In this document: positions 36,140 through 47,130 of the stretch, one piece after another
How the letters are laid out: each line of letters starts with the position of its first letter
Position numbering within the stretch: the stretch's first letter is position 1
Assembly (NCBI GenBank): GCA_030272585.1
Contig: BSYQ01000004.1
Location: 1,488,001-1,552,000 of the forward strand
From: Bryopsis sp. KO-2023
Lineage: Eukaryota; Chlorophyta; Ulvophyceae; Bryopsidales; Bryopsidaceae
DNA length: 64,000 nt
Direction: 5' to 3'
Position numbers and translations under genes: made by a program
The notes under the pieces: generated by a model
The model's database searches: none
What the model was told of the DNA's origin: nothing
The model's input: the letters and a program-made list of their open reading frames with translations, nothing else

Positions 36140-38355
36140 TCAAAAACGATCACGTGCCTGTGCCAACAAATGCTGCCTCTCGATTTCCTTTTTGACTTCT
36201 TTGTTCAACGCCTCTCGCAGTTGCTGCTCTTTCCAGCTGGTGTCATTTTCTTCTGGATCCAAAAAGTCGTCCGAAGCAGTTGTTAACGTCGTCCTTTCAT
36301 CCGTAGACGCACTGAAGAATCTACTGATGTCTAAGGATGACGACTGAACCAATAAACACAAACAAGTCTGGGCGGCGCTCCAGCGAGTAGAAAGCAAGCA
36401 AACAAACATTACAGTACAGGCTGCCTGGGGAGCCACCATCCTGGAATAGAAAGGTGCAGTCTGTGTGTGTGTTCACACTTAAGATGTACAGGTTAGAGAA
36501 TAAACAAACAGGCTGAAAAAGGATCGTAACGCGATTGTCAACTTTTGTTCCAAGAGCATTGTTCCTCTTTAACTTCGGTTCATGAACTTTGAACCGAATA
36601 AGAATTGAGCAGGAAAGGATTACTGTGTGCACTGATAGTGCATAGCTTGCTTTAAGTACTGACGCCACGATTCAGACGTTTTACCTGTCTTGGAAGGGTT
36701 TTTTTCCGTGGAATCGACCGTTCAACTGGAGAATGAGCACTTGCTGGGCGAGACGTGGGCGACAGTGCCGTCTGGATCACACATTTTTTGTAAGGAGAAC
36801 TGCTCGTTGATAATCAAGCCCCCAAATTGCTTCACCGTGTCAATTCATATCTAGGTAATTCTTCCAGAGGCCCTTACAAGAAACGCGGAGACTCCTTGAG
36901 TAGCCATTCCATCGACATCCAGTTCGTCAAGCTTCTGGAAGTCCCCCGTTCTCTCGATTTTCTCTAGTTTCTCCTTGAAAGCTTGCTCCTGCATGCTCAT
37001 TTCCTGGCGAACCTGCTGTAGCGCCTTCAACACCTGGGCTCTCTGCTCTTGCAAGCGATCGGCCTTCGACATTTTCTCCTGAATTATTCGCAGCCAAAGG
37101 TCCATGAGGTTTTGTCTTATGCTCATGTGCCAAAACTGTGAACTGGAAGATAGGGAAATTTTCCATAAAGATAAAAATGCACAAAGATTTTGTGTTCCCC
37201 CTCACCTCCAGCTTTCGCATGCGGCGGTTTCGCTCTACGTCATCTCTCTGTGTCTGGAACAGGACTTTGGACGCACTCATGTTCTGGCGGCGCATGGATT
37301 CCCTCAACTTCTCCTCACGCATCATTTCTTGTTCCTGCAAGAGTTTTATAAACACAAAAAAACTTCATGCGCGGACTTACGCTTTCATAGATTCGCTTTC
37401 CCTCAAGAATGGCAACTGAAAAAGGACTGTGTTATCTTTGAAAGCTGTGTGGTGCTTGCCTCTTTCCGTTGCTCCAGAACTGTTTCCTTTTGTTGCCGTT
37501 TTTTCATGTAGTACATAGTTTTCGCTTGCAGCTCGAGTTCACGTCGATAGGACACTTCGTCGCGTTTCTGCTTTCTCACTTCTTCACGCTCGACCTGCAT
37601 CTCTTGCTCCATTTTTCGACTCTGGCGATCGCAGGAAAATTATAGACTGTAAGCTCAACTTCGTGGTGTGATGTTTCGAAAAGTGTTTGTCCAGTTTCAA
37701 GACTGAGAGTTTTCATTTGAGGTTTTCATGCATGCAGTGAGAAAAGGATGAAGTATATCAACCACTGTCGACCCTACCTCCTCTGTTCTATTTGCATGTG
37801 CTTCCATTTTTATCAGCTTTCTAATGTACTCCTGGCGGCGACGCTCTTCGACCTCTTGACATTTTTCTTTGATCTCTTCTCTTCGAGCATCAACATCGGC
37901 AGCACGCTGCTTGGTTCCATGCAGTGACACAGTTTTCTCCATGGCCAGTCGATCCTGCAGAACATTTCAACTTCGTATAAAATTAGCCTCACACCCCAAC
38001 ATGTAAAAAGACTCTTACATCCGTGCATAGGCAGCTTTTGGTGGAACCATTTCCCCTTACCCACCGCTCGCCTATCTGCCTCCTGCAATTTCCTCAAGAG
38101 CATCCTCCTTCGAGTATTTTCAAGGTCATGAACAGCCTTCATAACTTTCTTCCTAGCCCCATCTGCTTCTTCCCGGCGAAGCGTCTGTACTCGCTTCTTC
38201 TCCTCAGCTTCGGCCTCCAACATTTCCATTCTCTTCGCCTCAGCATGTTGCTTTTGTGCCCACAGAAATTGTTGCTCATGCGCCAGACTCGCCTGTTTTT
38301 TCAGCTGATCCATTGGGAAAGCAAAAACTTCGTCAATAACCGGCCTTGCTCCCAC
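36140..38355 (-). CDS. Coiled-coil protein of ciliary (TPH-like) type
   Basis: At least seven exons on the minus strand (about 38,355-38,068, 37,955-37,779, 37,625-37,460, 37,336-37,207, 37,076-36,880, 36,770-36,685, 36,345-36,140) give about 425 residues. The protein is almost entirely charged helix rich in Arg, Lys, Glu and Gln, such as EEIKEKCQEVEERRRQEYIR and EQRAQVLKALQQVRQEM, with a Ser/Pro/Thr-rich stretch before the C-terminal helix. This composition resembles trichohyalin-plectin-homology proteins of cilia, but I cannot name an orthologue. One intron (near 37,460) has a GC donor (AAAGAG then GCAAGC). The 5' end is unresolved: the first exon seen opens with GTGGGAGCAAGG behind an acceptor, and candidate upstream exons lie at 38,494-38,760. 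Confidence 0.7.
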
Positions 38356-39892
38356 TTGTAATGAAATTTTGCATACTATTCACCGGAAAAAATATATCAG
38401 CAGACCTCAAGAAGTACAAAGCTACACGTCTTTCGTCTTGCCAAATGCTTGTCAGTTGGGTGTTGATGTTTTTATGGTTCGAGATGAGCTGGTCTACAAA
38501 CTATTTTTCAACGGAAAGGCCTTGGGCGGAATTGAAGTACCAGCTGTATTCTCTTGATCTGCCTCAGTTGCTGGTCGCGCGCACTCTTCTTTAGAGTCTC
38601 CAACATCCTGAAAAGCAGAACTAATCAGCCTAAAATTGCAACAGAAAGGACAGCAGGGCAAAGATCTAGTTTCATTTTGCATCAGTACCCTGGAGGAAGT
38701 CCTTCAGTGGTCCCAGAATTGAGAATATCCATCCCGAATCCTGCAGGAGAAACAACGGGAAAACGTTAAAGGAATCAGCTTTTGTGGGCTGAGCAAACCA
38801 ACCAACCACCACTGTTCCCAGTCCCCACATTTCCTGAGTTTTACATTCTTTTTTGTCACACATTAAATCATTTCCACCATCCAATAAGATTAGACGTCAT
38901 TCACGATGCTATCCAAAACACATTTTGACGTGCTCGCCCTCCTCTTCACCTCATCCGACGCCGAGCCAGCGGTCGACGAATTCCACACAAGGCTGTGCTC
39001 AGACTGGTTGTCTCAAGGATGATTCCTCGACGCCAAAAATACCTACGCTTGGCCTCGCGCCGCCTCCAAAAGTACACCCCGGCTGCAAGCCACGACACAC
39101 CTGGGTTCGACCTCTTTATGACAACAGCAGAAAGACAAGGTTGCACCGAAAGCTTCCTGAGGTCGGAGAAGACGATACAGTCAGCGGTAAAGCTTCGTTT
39201 CTGACGTACAAGGGAGTGCCTCGGAAACGACGGTTTTCCGGGTTGTAACTGCCGATGCGGCTTGCGATGGGCCGCCGCCGTTCCACGACGTCTTTACGAC
39301 GTCTACTGCGATGCACAATTGAATGATGTGAAAGGGACTTGTCCACAGCAGATTCGACCGTGGTTGTGGTCGGGCGAATTCATGACAGCTGTGGCAAGTG
39401 GAGACATGTTGCGTTCCGTGGGGAGCTTTTCTCAGTTTAGTAGAAATTTCGCCCAGGGGACAATTTTACCGAAATGGCAGGGATACATGATTCAAGCCTC
39501 TTATTCTTGACGATTTCAAAACTTTGAGATGCACACAGACGAGGGGTGGGTGCGACACCAAGAAACAATCTTTCACATCCAAGGTAACAGCAAACGTTGC
39601 TCGACCACCGTCGGCTTAAATCAATGGCGGGTATCAATCCACTTGTCCCTTCTTTCGTTAGTATTGCTCAAAGTTTGAAAAAGAAAAAAAAACCAAAATT
39701 ACCTAAGATCTTGCTCAAAAACAAACAGTCATCCATTCCCCTACATTTCTACAGTTCCATTAACTCTGAAATCGCATCGAATTAGACGCTGTAACCATGT
39801 CTCTGCCTGTCTTGCATTTCGCAATGCAGGTCAGACCAGCACACACTGTGCAATACTTTCCTCAACTATCCCATGCCTTGCTGTCCCCAAAA
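38356..39892. other. Upstream region of the coiled-coil gene; GC-rich, no resolved gene
   Basis: Possible minus-strand exons at 38,520-38,625 (DVGDSKEECARPATEADQ) and 38,692-38,750 have splice sites, but their phases do not agree with the coiled-coil gene. A short plus-strand frame starts at ATG 38,908 (MLSKTHFDVLALLFTSSDAE). The part 38,930-39,400 is GC-rich like other 5' gene ends here. Confidence 0.3.
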
Positions 39893-41691
39893 TCACTGTG
39901 TCAAGACCTCGCACTTCAAAGTGATGGCACCCTTGATCGAGACACCATGCTTGGCGACGATCTCATTGTCGCGGGATGGTCCCAAAGGCAAACTGACCTC
40001 ATGGACACCAGCTCCCTTCTGCACCAGACCCCCCAGGGTCAAGACAACAGAACCCAAGAAGTCATCGTCTGTGTGGGTATCATGGTCCCAGACGTTCACC
40101 TCCACAGCAGTGAAGTCGGAGTCGGTGGCCTCGCCAAGGAACACCTTATCCATGTTCCATTTGGGATTGAGGCTCTTCTCAACGACTTCGGACACCGATC
40201 GGGATCCCCTGCAGAAGCGAAATCACCACATCAGCTGAAACACATTGCACATGGACAGACCATCACACCAAGCAAGCTCCTCCTTCTTTTCCTGCCACGA
40301 GATCGACAGAGGTATCGGACATCTCTACCAGATTAGTCTCCAAAACTTCCGATCATCCCGGGACAACAGCAATGACAGCGCCAATGATAGGTTAAATCTC
40401 ACAATGCGGATCATTGTTTCAAAACTGACCTGCACAAAATCTCCACGAAGCAATCCGAGGACTTCTTTCCAAACATGGGAAAATCGGAGGCAGCAACGTC
40501 ATTGGCCTCGGATGCCCAGAGGTACACCCCGCTGGACTTAGCGGACACCGAGTTGATTTCAGTCAAGGTCTCCAGAGGTGTGTAAGAAACAATCTCCTTC
40601 ACGGTCCTGCCCCTGCCCGACTTTCCGACGGCCTTGAAGTTCCACCAGGCACCCTTTCGTGTCATAATGCCCATGATGGCGGCTGCCGAGTCCTCAGTTC
40701 CACCACCCAGGTCAGGTGTGAAGCTTGCGATTTCGACGTCCTTTTCATTCTTTCCTGAACACACACACACCGTATCCACATCATTCTGAGCACGGACTTC
40801 TATAATTAGAACAAAACACCCATCCCCACAGCAAGCAGAGGTTGGAAGCTTCTCAGTATGGGATTTAGTACGTGTCGGGGTAAAAGCCAGTTATGTGCCC
40901 GCCGATAAGTTATGTGCAGTTATGGTCACTTAGCTACCACTACTGCTGGCAGCTGTACCTGTTCCCTGGGTGTCCAGAATCTTCATGCTGATGTTCTCCA
41001 CATTACTAATGTATTTGCCCTTGGAATACACACTGACCATAGCAATCATGTAATGCACGGAGGGTGGCATCTCATCAATGTTGATCTGCCACAATCAAAA
41101 AAAGGACATTGGCAAAGCTTAGTAAGGAAAAACCAACGAGGGTGCCCACCCTTGTCAGAGTCTTGACGACAAAGAGAGCTGCTGGACTCACCTGGATCAG
41201 CTCATTGTTGCCTTCTTGTTCGCCAGTCAAATCATCACCCAAGTGCTTGATGGCACAAAAACGACTGGTTTTCTTATCCCACCAGATCACATCAATGCAT
41301 TTCCCTGCTGAATTGTACATAGCAAGAGAAGCATCCACATCGACCCCTGGAGCCTTCCACCCAAAAGCCAGTTTGATATCAGCCAATTTCCCATCCAAGA
41401 GGAATTCTCCACCAGCCTCCAAGGCGGTCGGGGCATCTAAGCTGACAGAACCTTGTGGAACAGTCGGCTGCAAGTGAACTGAGAGGAAAAGCACCACCAC
41501 AACAGACATGAGTATTTTCTTCGACTGACATGGGGACCTGTGTGTGTAATGGACGAGAGTGATGGATCGATGGATTGATCCATCGATTTCAGCAAAGTGT
41601 GAGTTTTACTACATCTTCAAAAGCGATTTTAGTTGCCGATCAAGCAAAGCTTACCCGTAGAGGTGGAGGTACCATTAGGTTTGGTCGCCAT
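39893..41691 (-). CDS. TerD-domain plus C2-domain protein 1
   Basis: Five exons in consistent phase encode about 390 residues. It starts MATKPNGTSTST. The TerD domain follows (KLAFGWKAPGVDVDASLAMY, IDVIWWDKK, and later VHYMIAMVSVYSKGK), with the DxDAS-type calcium-binding loop. A second part has GAWWNFKAVGKSGRGRTVKE, and a C2 domain closes the protein (FGKKSSDCFVEILC, SLNPKWNMDKVF, VEVNVWDHDTHTDDDFLGSV). TerD proteins bind calcium in bacteria and occur in some protists. C2 domains bind calcium and lipid, so calcium-dependent membrane binding is inferred. The gene is divergently arranged with the second TerD-C2 gene and has the same domain order, which suggests an old local duplication. Confidence 0.87.
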
Positions 41692-43047
41692 TTCGTCTGC
41701 GTTACACACAGAAATTGATCATCGAAGAACGACAATGGAGACGAGTTGGTCGAGGGGGGGGGGCTCTAGTCTGGCAGACTCTACCAACCCCTAGAACACC
41801 GACGCTTCGTGCGTGCTATAGAAACTATACACGAGATAATTGCGCATAACACAGAGGACCCCCCCCCCGTCGCAGAAAGAGAGTCCATAGATCTTATTCC
41901 AGATCGCCGCGTCACAGCGATCAACGCACGACAACACGCGGCCCGACATCTGCTACTCTCCAAGTAGAGATCAGGGAGCCCAGCACGCCAGAGTCGCAAG
42001 ATCTCCGAGAACCGCGAGACTGAGACACCATATCCAACACAATAGATCCCCCCCGCGACCGATCGCGAACAGGGGCGCAGCCTTGCGCTGCAGCTGTTTT
42101 TGATATCGAGCCATACCGGTTCAGCAGAGCGCAACAGCAACTATCTCTCTGACCAGGCGGGAAGCGAAACGAGTGTTGGGTATGATGAAGGCTCTCCTTT
42201 TTTGTCCTGCATGCGCCATGAGGCATCCAACAAAAGATGACTCACATGCACTGCTGGGGAAGACGAGATGCACGACCCAACAAAAAAAGCCCCCGTCCGC
42301 GCTGATTTTCAAACGGTCTGTTGTGGCGTGTTCGCGTTGGCAATCCCCGCATCGACGAATCTCCCCAGCTAAGCAATGGAGTCGAAAAAAGGTGGGTCTG
42401 CGGTGGAGAGTTTTATCGCCGTCGGCTGCAGGGAAAGCTCGTCGCAGCGGGTTCTTTACACCCGAAAAGGCTGTTTTCACACCACTATTATCGAGATCTG
42501 CGCCAAGCCCCCTCCTTGATCTTTCGCTCGCAAGACGAGAAAGAAATCGAATATTTATGCACCGTGCTGTGCGTTGGATTGGTCGCGATCGTGGCGTTGA
42601 TCTTGACGTTTCTTGTTGCTGGACGGGAGTCCTGCGCTTCGCAGCCACTGTTTTTTTATCGACTCGCTCAATACTGTTTTTGCAGTTCCTATCGGTGCGT
42701 TTAATGATTCTGTTTTTGGCCCACCACCGCAGGCACACTGAGAGGTCGCAGCAGCAGGTTTTTCAGTTTCGGAGACAGGCCGGAGGATATTTCCAATGAG
42801 GGTGGTACGTAGAAGCGTGCGTTTCGGAAGGTTGGCTACCAGTTGCATCCATTGCGGTGTTAGAGATATAAAACTCTCCATCGATTGCATGAGTCGTGGG
42901 CGGCACAACGGGCTCGGAGATACACCACCCATTATGTAATCCAATGAATGGAACATTTTGATCCGAATCAGAAAGGGGATGAATCTGAATCACTTAGGGT
43001 TCATTTTGGAATTCCATTTTGCAGTGTACCTCTACTACACCCCTCAG
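41692..43047. other. Intergenic region between the divergent TerD-C2 genes
   Basis: About 1.3 kb, GC-rich, with C and G runs. Long open frames on both strands (about 200 codons each at 42,121-42,799) overlap each other and reflect composition. The first exon of the plus-strand TerD-C2 gene should lie here; ATGAGGGTG followed by GTACGT at about 42,796 fits in phase. The region probably acts as a shared promoter. Confidence 0.4.
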
Positions 43048-44598
43048 CTGCCCGACATCCCAGAAGCTGGAGAGACCTCCCAGGTTGTTTTGTACGATGA
43101 CGAGGCCATGATTCCAACCAACACCTATGCCTTGAGACTGGGTTTCGGATGGGACGCCGAGGGTTTCGATCTGGACGCTTCCGCAGCGATGTTCAATGCT
43201 AAAATGGCTGGCTTGGAGTACGTCTGGTGGGATCACCCCAAATTAGAGGATGAATCTGTGTACTTCCGGTCCAAGGATGACAAAGAGGGCATCAAAGAGG
43301 GGGACAAAGAAATCATCGGGGTGGAAATCGACCACATTGCAAACGAAGTGTGTTATGTTGTGCTCTGTGTGAGTGTTTACACCAAAGGCAAAACTCTGGA
43401 CGACGTCAAGTCGATAACCCTCCGGGCATTCGACGAGGAAAACGGCGACAAGGAGCTGTTCAAATACAACATCACGGAGGATCTCCGAGGGACCAGCATG
43501 GTGGTTGGAGCTCTGGTCAGACAGGGGGCCTGGTTCAAATTCGTCCCTCGAAGGCAACCTTTGCTTTCCAGGACCATCACTGAGCTGACACACGAGCCTG
43601 ATAACCTGGAATGCGTGCGCTCCCTCGAGCCCGTTCCTTTGCAAAGATTGATGATGCATTTCAACATCAAGAAAGGTCGAAATTTGACGCCGATGGACGT
43701 GTCACTGTTCAAGAAGAGCTCCGATCCTTACTTGAAAATATTCTACCGGGGAAAGCAATACAAGTCTGAGGTTATCACAGGAACCCTGCACCCCACTTTC
43801 AACATGAAGGCTCTGCCGATCGGGGAGGTGGTGGAGTGCGACGATGACGAAATCGAAGTTCAGGTGTGAACACTGAATGACTAAAACACCCATACACACA
43901 GATTCCCTTCGTTTATTTTCCGAACAGGGCAATTAATTTCTTCGACATATCACCAGGCGGGCCGAGCCCCTGTTTCTTGGATCGAACAGATCTCCTGCAG
44001 GAAACTCGGGGGGTGATAAGTTGATGGATATTGAGGTCTTGGGAAATTTTCTAAAGAAAAACGAGGAGTCTGCATGGTCTGAAATGGGGATGTTGAATTG
44101 TGAGATGAATGGTGGGTGTAGGTCTGGGATTGGGATCGGCTGACTGAGGACGATTTCATGGGAATGGTTCGACTGTGCGTCGGGGGAATCGTTCAGAAGG
44201 GACCAGGCGTGCATGATGTGTGGCTGCCACTCACAGGTTGGTCTCCTCTGGTTGCTGCTCCAGCAAAAAAACAATCATTTTGATGGTGTTCGTCTGCGAC
44301 TCCTAATCCTCTGCTAGTCATCAACCCAGGTGTCAAAATGGTTAGGCTGCAAATGCCTTTTTCATCTTGTCTGACTTTTTGGGCACACTGTGTTGGGTTG
44401 GTTTTCATGCGATTGTTGGTGTAACTAGGTACAATGGAGCAAAAGGAGGAAGGCACCAAGATCACCGGGGAATTGAATTTCGAGTTCACGCTGGTCAAGG
44501 TGGACGACTATGATCCCAAAGCTCCAGCAGGGAAACCCAATAAGAAAGCGCTTGGCGACACCATCGCCGACAAAATGAATGCATCCTGGGCCGGCTGA
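43048..44598 (+). CDS. TerD-domain plus C2-domain protein 2
   Basis: Exons 43,048-43,863, 44,122-44,236 and 44,429-44,598 join in frame to about 366 residues plus an unresolved first exon. The TerD domain shows YALRLGFGWDAEGFDLDASA, YVWWDHPK and YVVLCVSVYTKGKTLDDVK. The C2 domain shows FKKSSDPYLKIFYRGKQYKS, GTLHPTFN and VQVWDWDRLTEDDFMG, with Asp residues placed for calcium binding. The C-terminal end is short and charged (KALGDTIADKMNASWAG). An open frame runs back to 42,958, but an acceptor at 43,047 (CCCCTCAG) is more likely than translation through the upstream leader. Compared with protein 1, the C2 part keeps more acidic calcium ligands. Confidence 0.85.
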
Positions 44599-47036
44599 GC
44601 GGCTGAGACGCTCCGTGTTTTTCCCACACAAAAAAACCCCAGCCCAACAAGAGCATCCGAGAGAATCTGAACTGAGTTTTTCCACTCTTACAAGCATTTC
44701 CTACAAGACAAGAAATTAATACTTATGGTTGTAGTTTTGGATGGAGCCTGTGTGGCATGATTTTGCGAATATGCTGTGACTTTGCGGGCTTTTTGGAGGG
44801 TTGCATCCATTTTGTTGGGGCTTCCATGCCTGTTTTTCTTTCTTTTTTTGTTAATGGGGCCAGTAGGTTTCGTCTTAGGGAGAATAGGGACTAGTTTGTA
44901 GTGCAATGGAGCCAGGCCATCCATGGAACGGGGGTTCAAACAGATAACAAAAAAAAGGAAAGAAACTGAGTGGGGGTGGCGTATTTTCTCCACTCATTTG
45001 ATACTTGCCCTCCTTCACGACATTTCTGGAGAGAAAATTGGCAAGATTTTGTTATAGGACTTTTGGACCTGCTGAATGAATTCATGACCAATGAACTGAT
45101 CGTGGCATTGTTTTGACCTTTTTTTTTTTTAATTTTCCCAACATGGCTAGAGAGTGAGTTTACTACGGTTGAACAGAGAGAAAGGAGTGCTCCTCTTTCA
45201 AACAAAATTGGGTTTTTTTTCGACACGAACCCAGCTGAGAAAACTGGAGCAAAAAAAAAAGGAATAATTTTTCTTTCTTTTTGGGAAAACGAAAGGTCCC
45301 TCGGAGTTGAGCGAATTCTGTGCGAATTCAATGCACAGCATGTTTGGGAAATGGCCGTAATTTTGTCGTACACAAATTTGTCGTAAAGAACTCCTCCCCT
45401 CAAATTTCAGTCGTCCAACAGCGTTTGTTATCGGTTTCGTGTTTGGTGCCCACCTGCTCTGAGTGCATGTGTGCTTGGAATAGAGCGGTCTCCTTGGGAG
45501 TTCCGCCAGTGACAAAAAAATCAAGATATCAAAGCAGACATCTGGAAAAAATCGTTGGATGTTCAAGTTGTTTGGTGTTTCGCGTTGTCGAGCGATTTCC
45601 ATGGTTTCCGAACGACTCAATCTACCCCAACGTGCTTGTCAAAACGTGGTTCTCCAGTGTAGCAAGTGAGCGGGACCGCTTGTTGGTAGTCTCAACGCGA
45701 TGTCTTTCGAGTGCCCAAAGGGCGCCTGCGACGGAAATCGTGAGGTTGTATTATTAGAAATATTTCTTCCCTCGTTCATATCGCAAATCTCGACTCCAAA
45801 TTCAGTGATGCTTGCTTGGCGGCATGGTTTTCGCCGCTTGTTTTGCGTGGTTTTCTTCCAAAATTCTTGCAACGCTTGTTGAAGATCATATACCCTCAAG
45901 TTTGGTACCTTGTGGGGAATTCAACTTCGATTTGATGCACGTTATTTGCGCTCGGAGCCCCTCTTTCTCATGCATATGTGCTTCCTCCGATCAGTGTTAA
46001 GGACTTTTGAGTGCATATTCATAACCTGTTCAGTCCTATTTTTCGAGCAATCCACCTAATCTTGGCATCTTCATGCACTGTTGCTTAACCTTCATTTTTA
46101 CTGCATCTTGTGGAGCCACGGTTATATTTGTGGGTCTGTTGGTCATGTGGATCATTGGGGGGGGGGGGATGAACCAGGGGCTAGTGGGGAAAACATGAAT
46201 AGAAATGTGGAAATCAAACAAATGGGAAAAGAAGGATATACAGGGAGTGCATATTTGGCTGAAGAGTTCTGAGAACTAAAAGCGCTTCTGCCCTTGCTTG
46301 CCAACCTAACATCCAAGAGTTGTTTTGAGGGATAAAAAACCCAATCCCAAAGGAGCCACAGCAGGGTCTTCATTTCGTCATTTCTAAGTGATCTCATCTG
46401 TTCCGCCATCCCAAAACACCCGGGGCAAAGCCCGTCATGGTTTGTGACCAGCCATAAAAAAAGCAAATCGCCAGTATTTTGTTGGCATGTTTGTGTGCTG
46501 ATGTTTGCTTCCTGTTTTCTTTCTCTTGGTCCAAATCTCATTTGCTTGTTTTTCCATATGTGACGGCTGTTTCCCAGTGTGGCATATTATATTGCAGTGG
46601 ATAATTAATTGCAAGAAATTGTCGACATCATTCTCTTGAGTTCGCTCATGAACAGAAAGGTCTTGACCCCAATCGTATTCTCTGGATGTGGTTACCAATA
46701 GCTTTTGACCTCATTCTCTCCGTTAATCAGGGACATCTGAGATTGGTTTGGTTATTCAAAAATATTCAAGATGCACTCGCACATACATCAAACTGCCCAT
46801 ATTTTAATGATACCCTATAAAATATGGAAGAGGTGTGTCTTGTATGTTTTGGTTGACCCCAGTATGGCCAGCAATCAATTGTTTTCTCAAGAAAGCTGAA
46901 TTTTTTGTTTTTTTTCGAGGTATGTGGGGTGGAAATCAGGGGAAATATCACAATCAGTTTCATTCACTTTTCAACTGTACTCTACAAATGTATTTTTCAG
47001 GGTTGGCAAAAGAAACCAAACTTTTTCTTTTTTTAG
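44599..47036. other. Gene-poor stretch
   Basis: Only short open frames with no recognised domain. The longest, near 45,200-45,750, overlap on both strands. Poly-T, poly-A and G runs are common. Confidence 0.4.
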
Positions 47037-47130
47037 GCTGGACGGTCGGCTGGACGGTTGGGTGGACGGTCGGCTGGAATGTCGGCTGGATGGTTGCTTG
47101 GACGGTCGGCTGGACGGTTGGTTGCACAGA
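47037..47130. repeat. Minisatellite with a 12-base unit
   Basis: Variants of GGACGGTCGGCT and GGACGGTTGGGT repeat about eight times. All units are in frame with a short open stretch that would read GWTVGWTVGW on the plus strand, but no gene context supports translation. Confidence 0.85.

Noticed and set aside
42121-42799. Overlapping open frames of about 205 and 208 codons on opposite strands
   Set aside because: They overlap almost fully, have no shared domain or convincing start, and lie in GC-rich divergent promoter sequence with few stop codons by chance.
44936-45403. Minus-strand frame of 155 codons
   Set aside because: Low-complexity Lys/Ser-rich translation of A/T runs without a domain or splice context.
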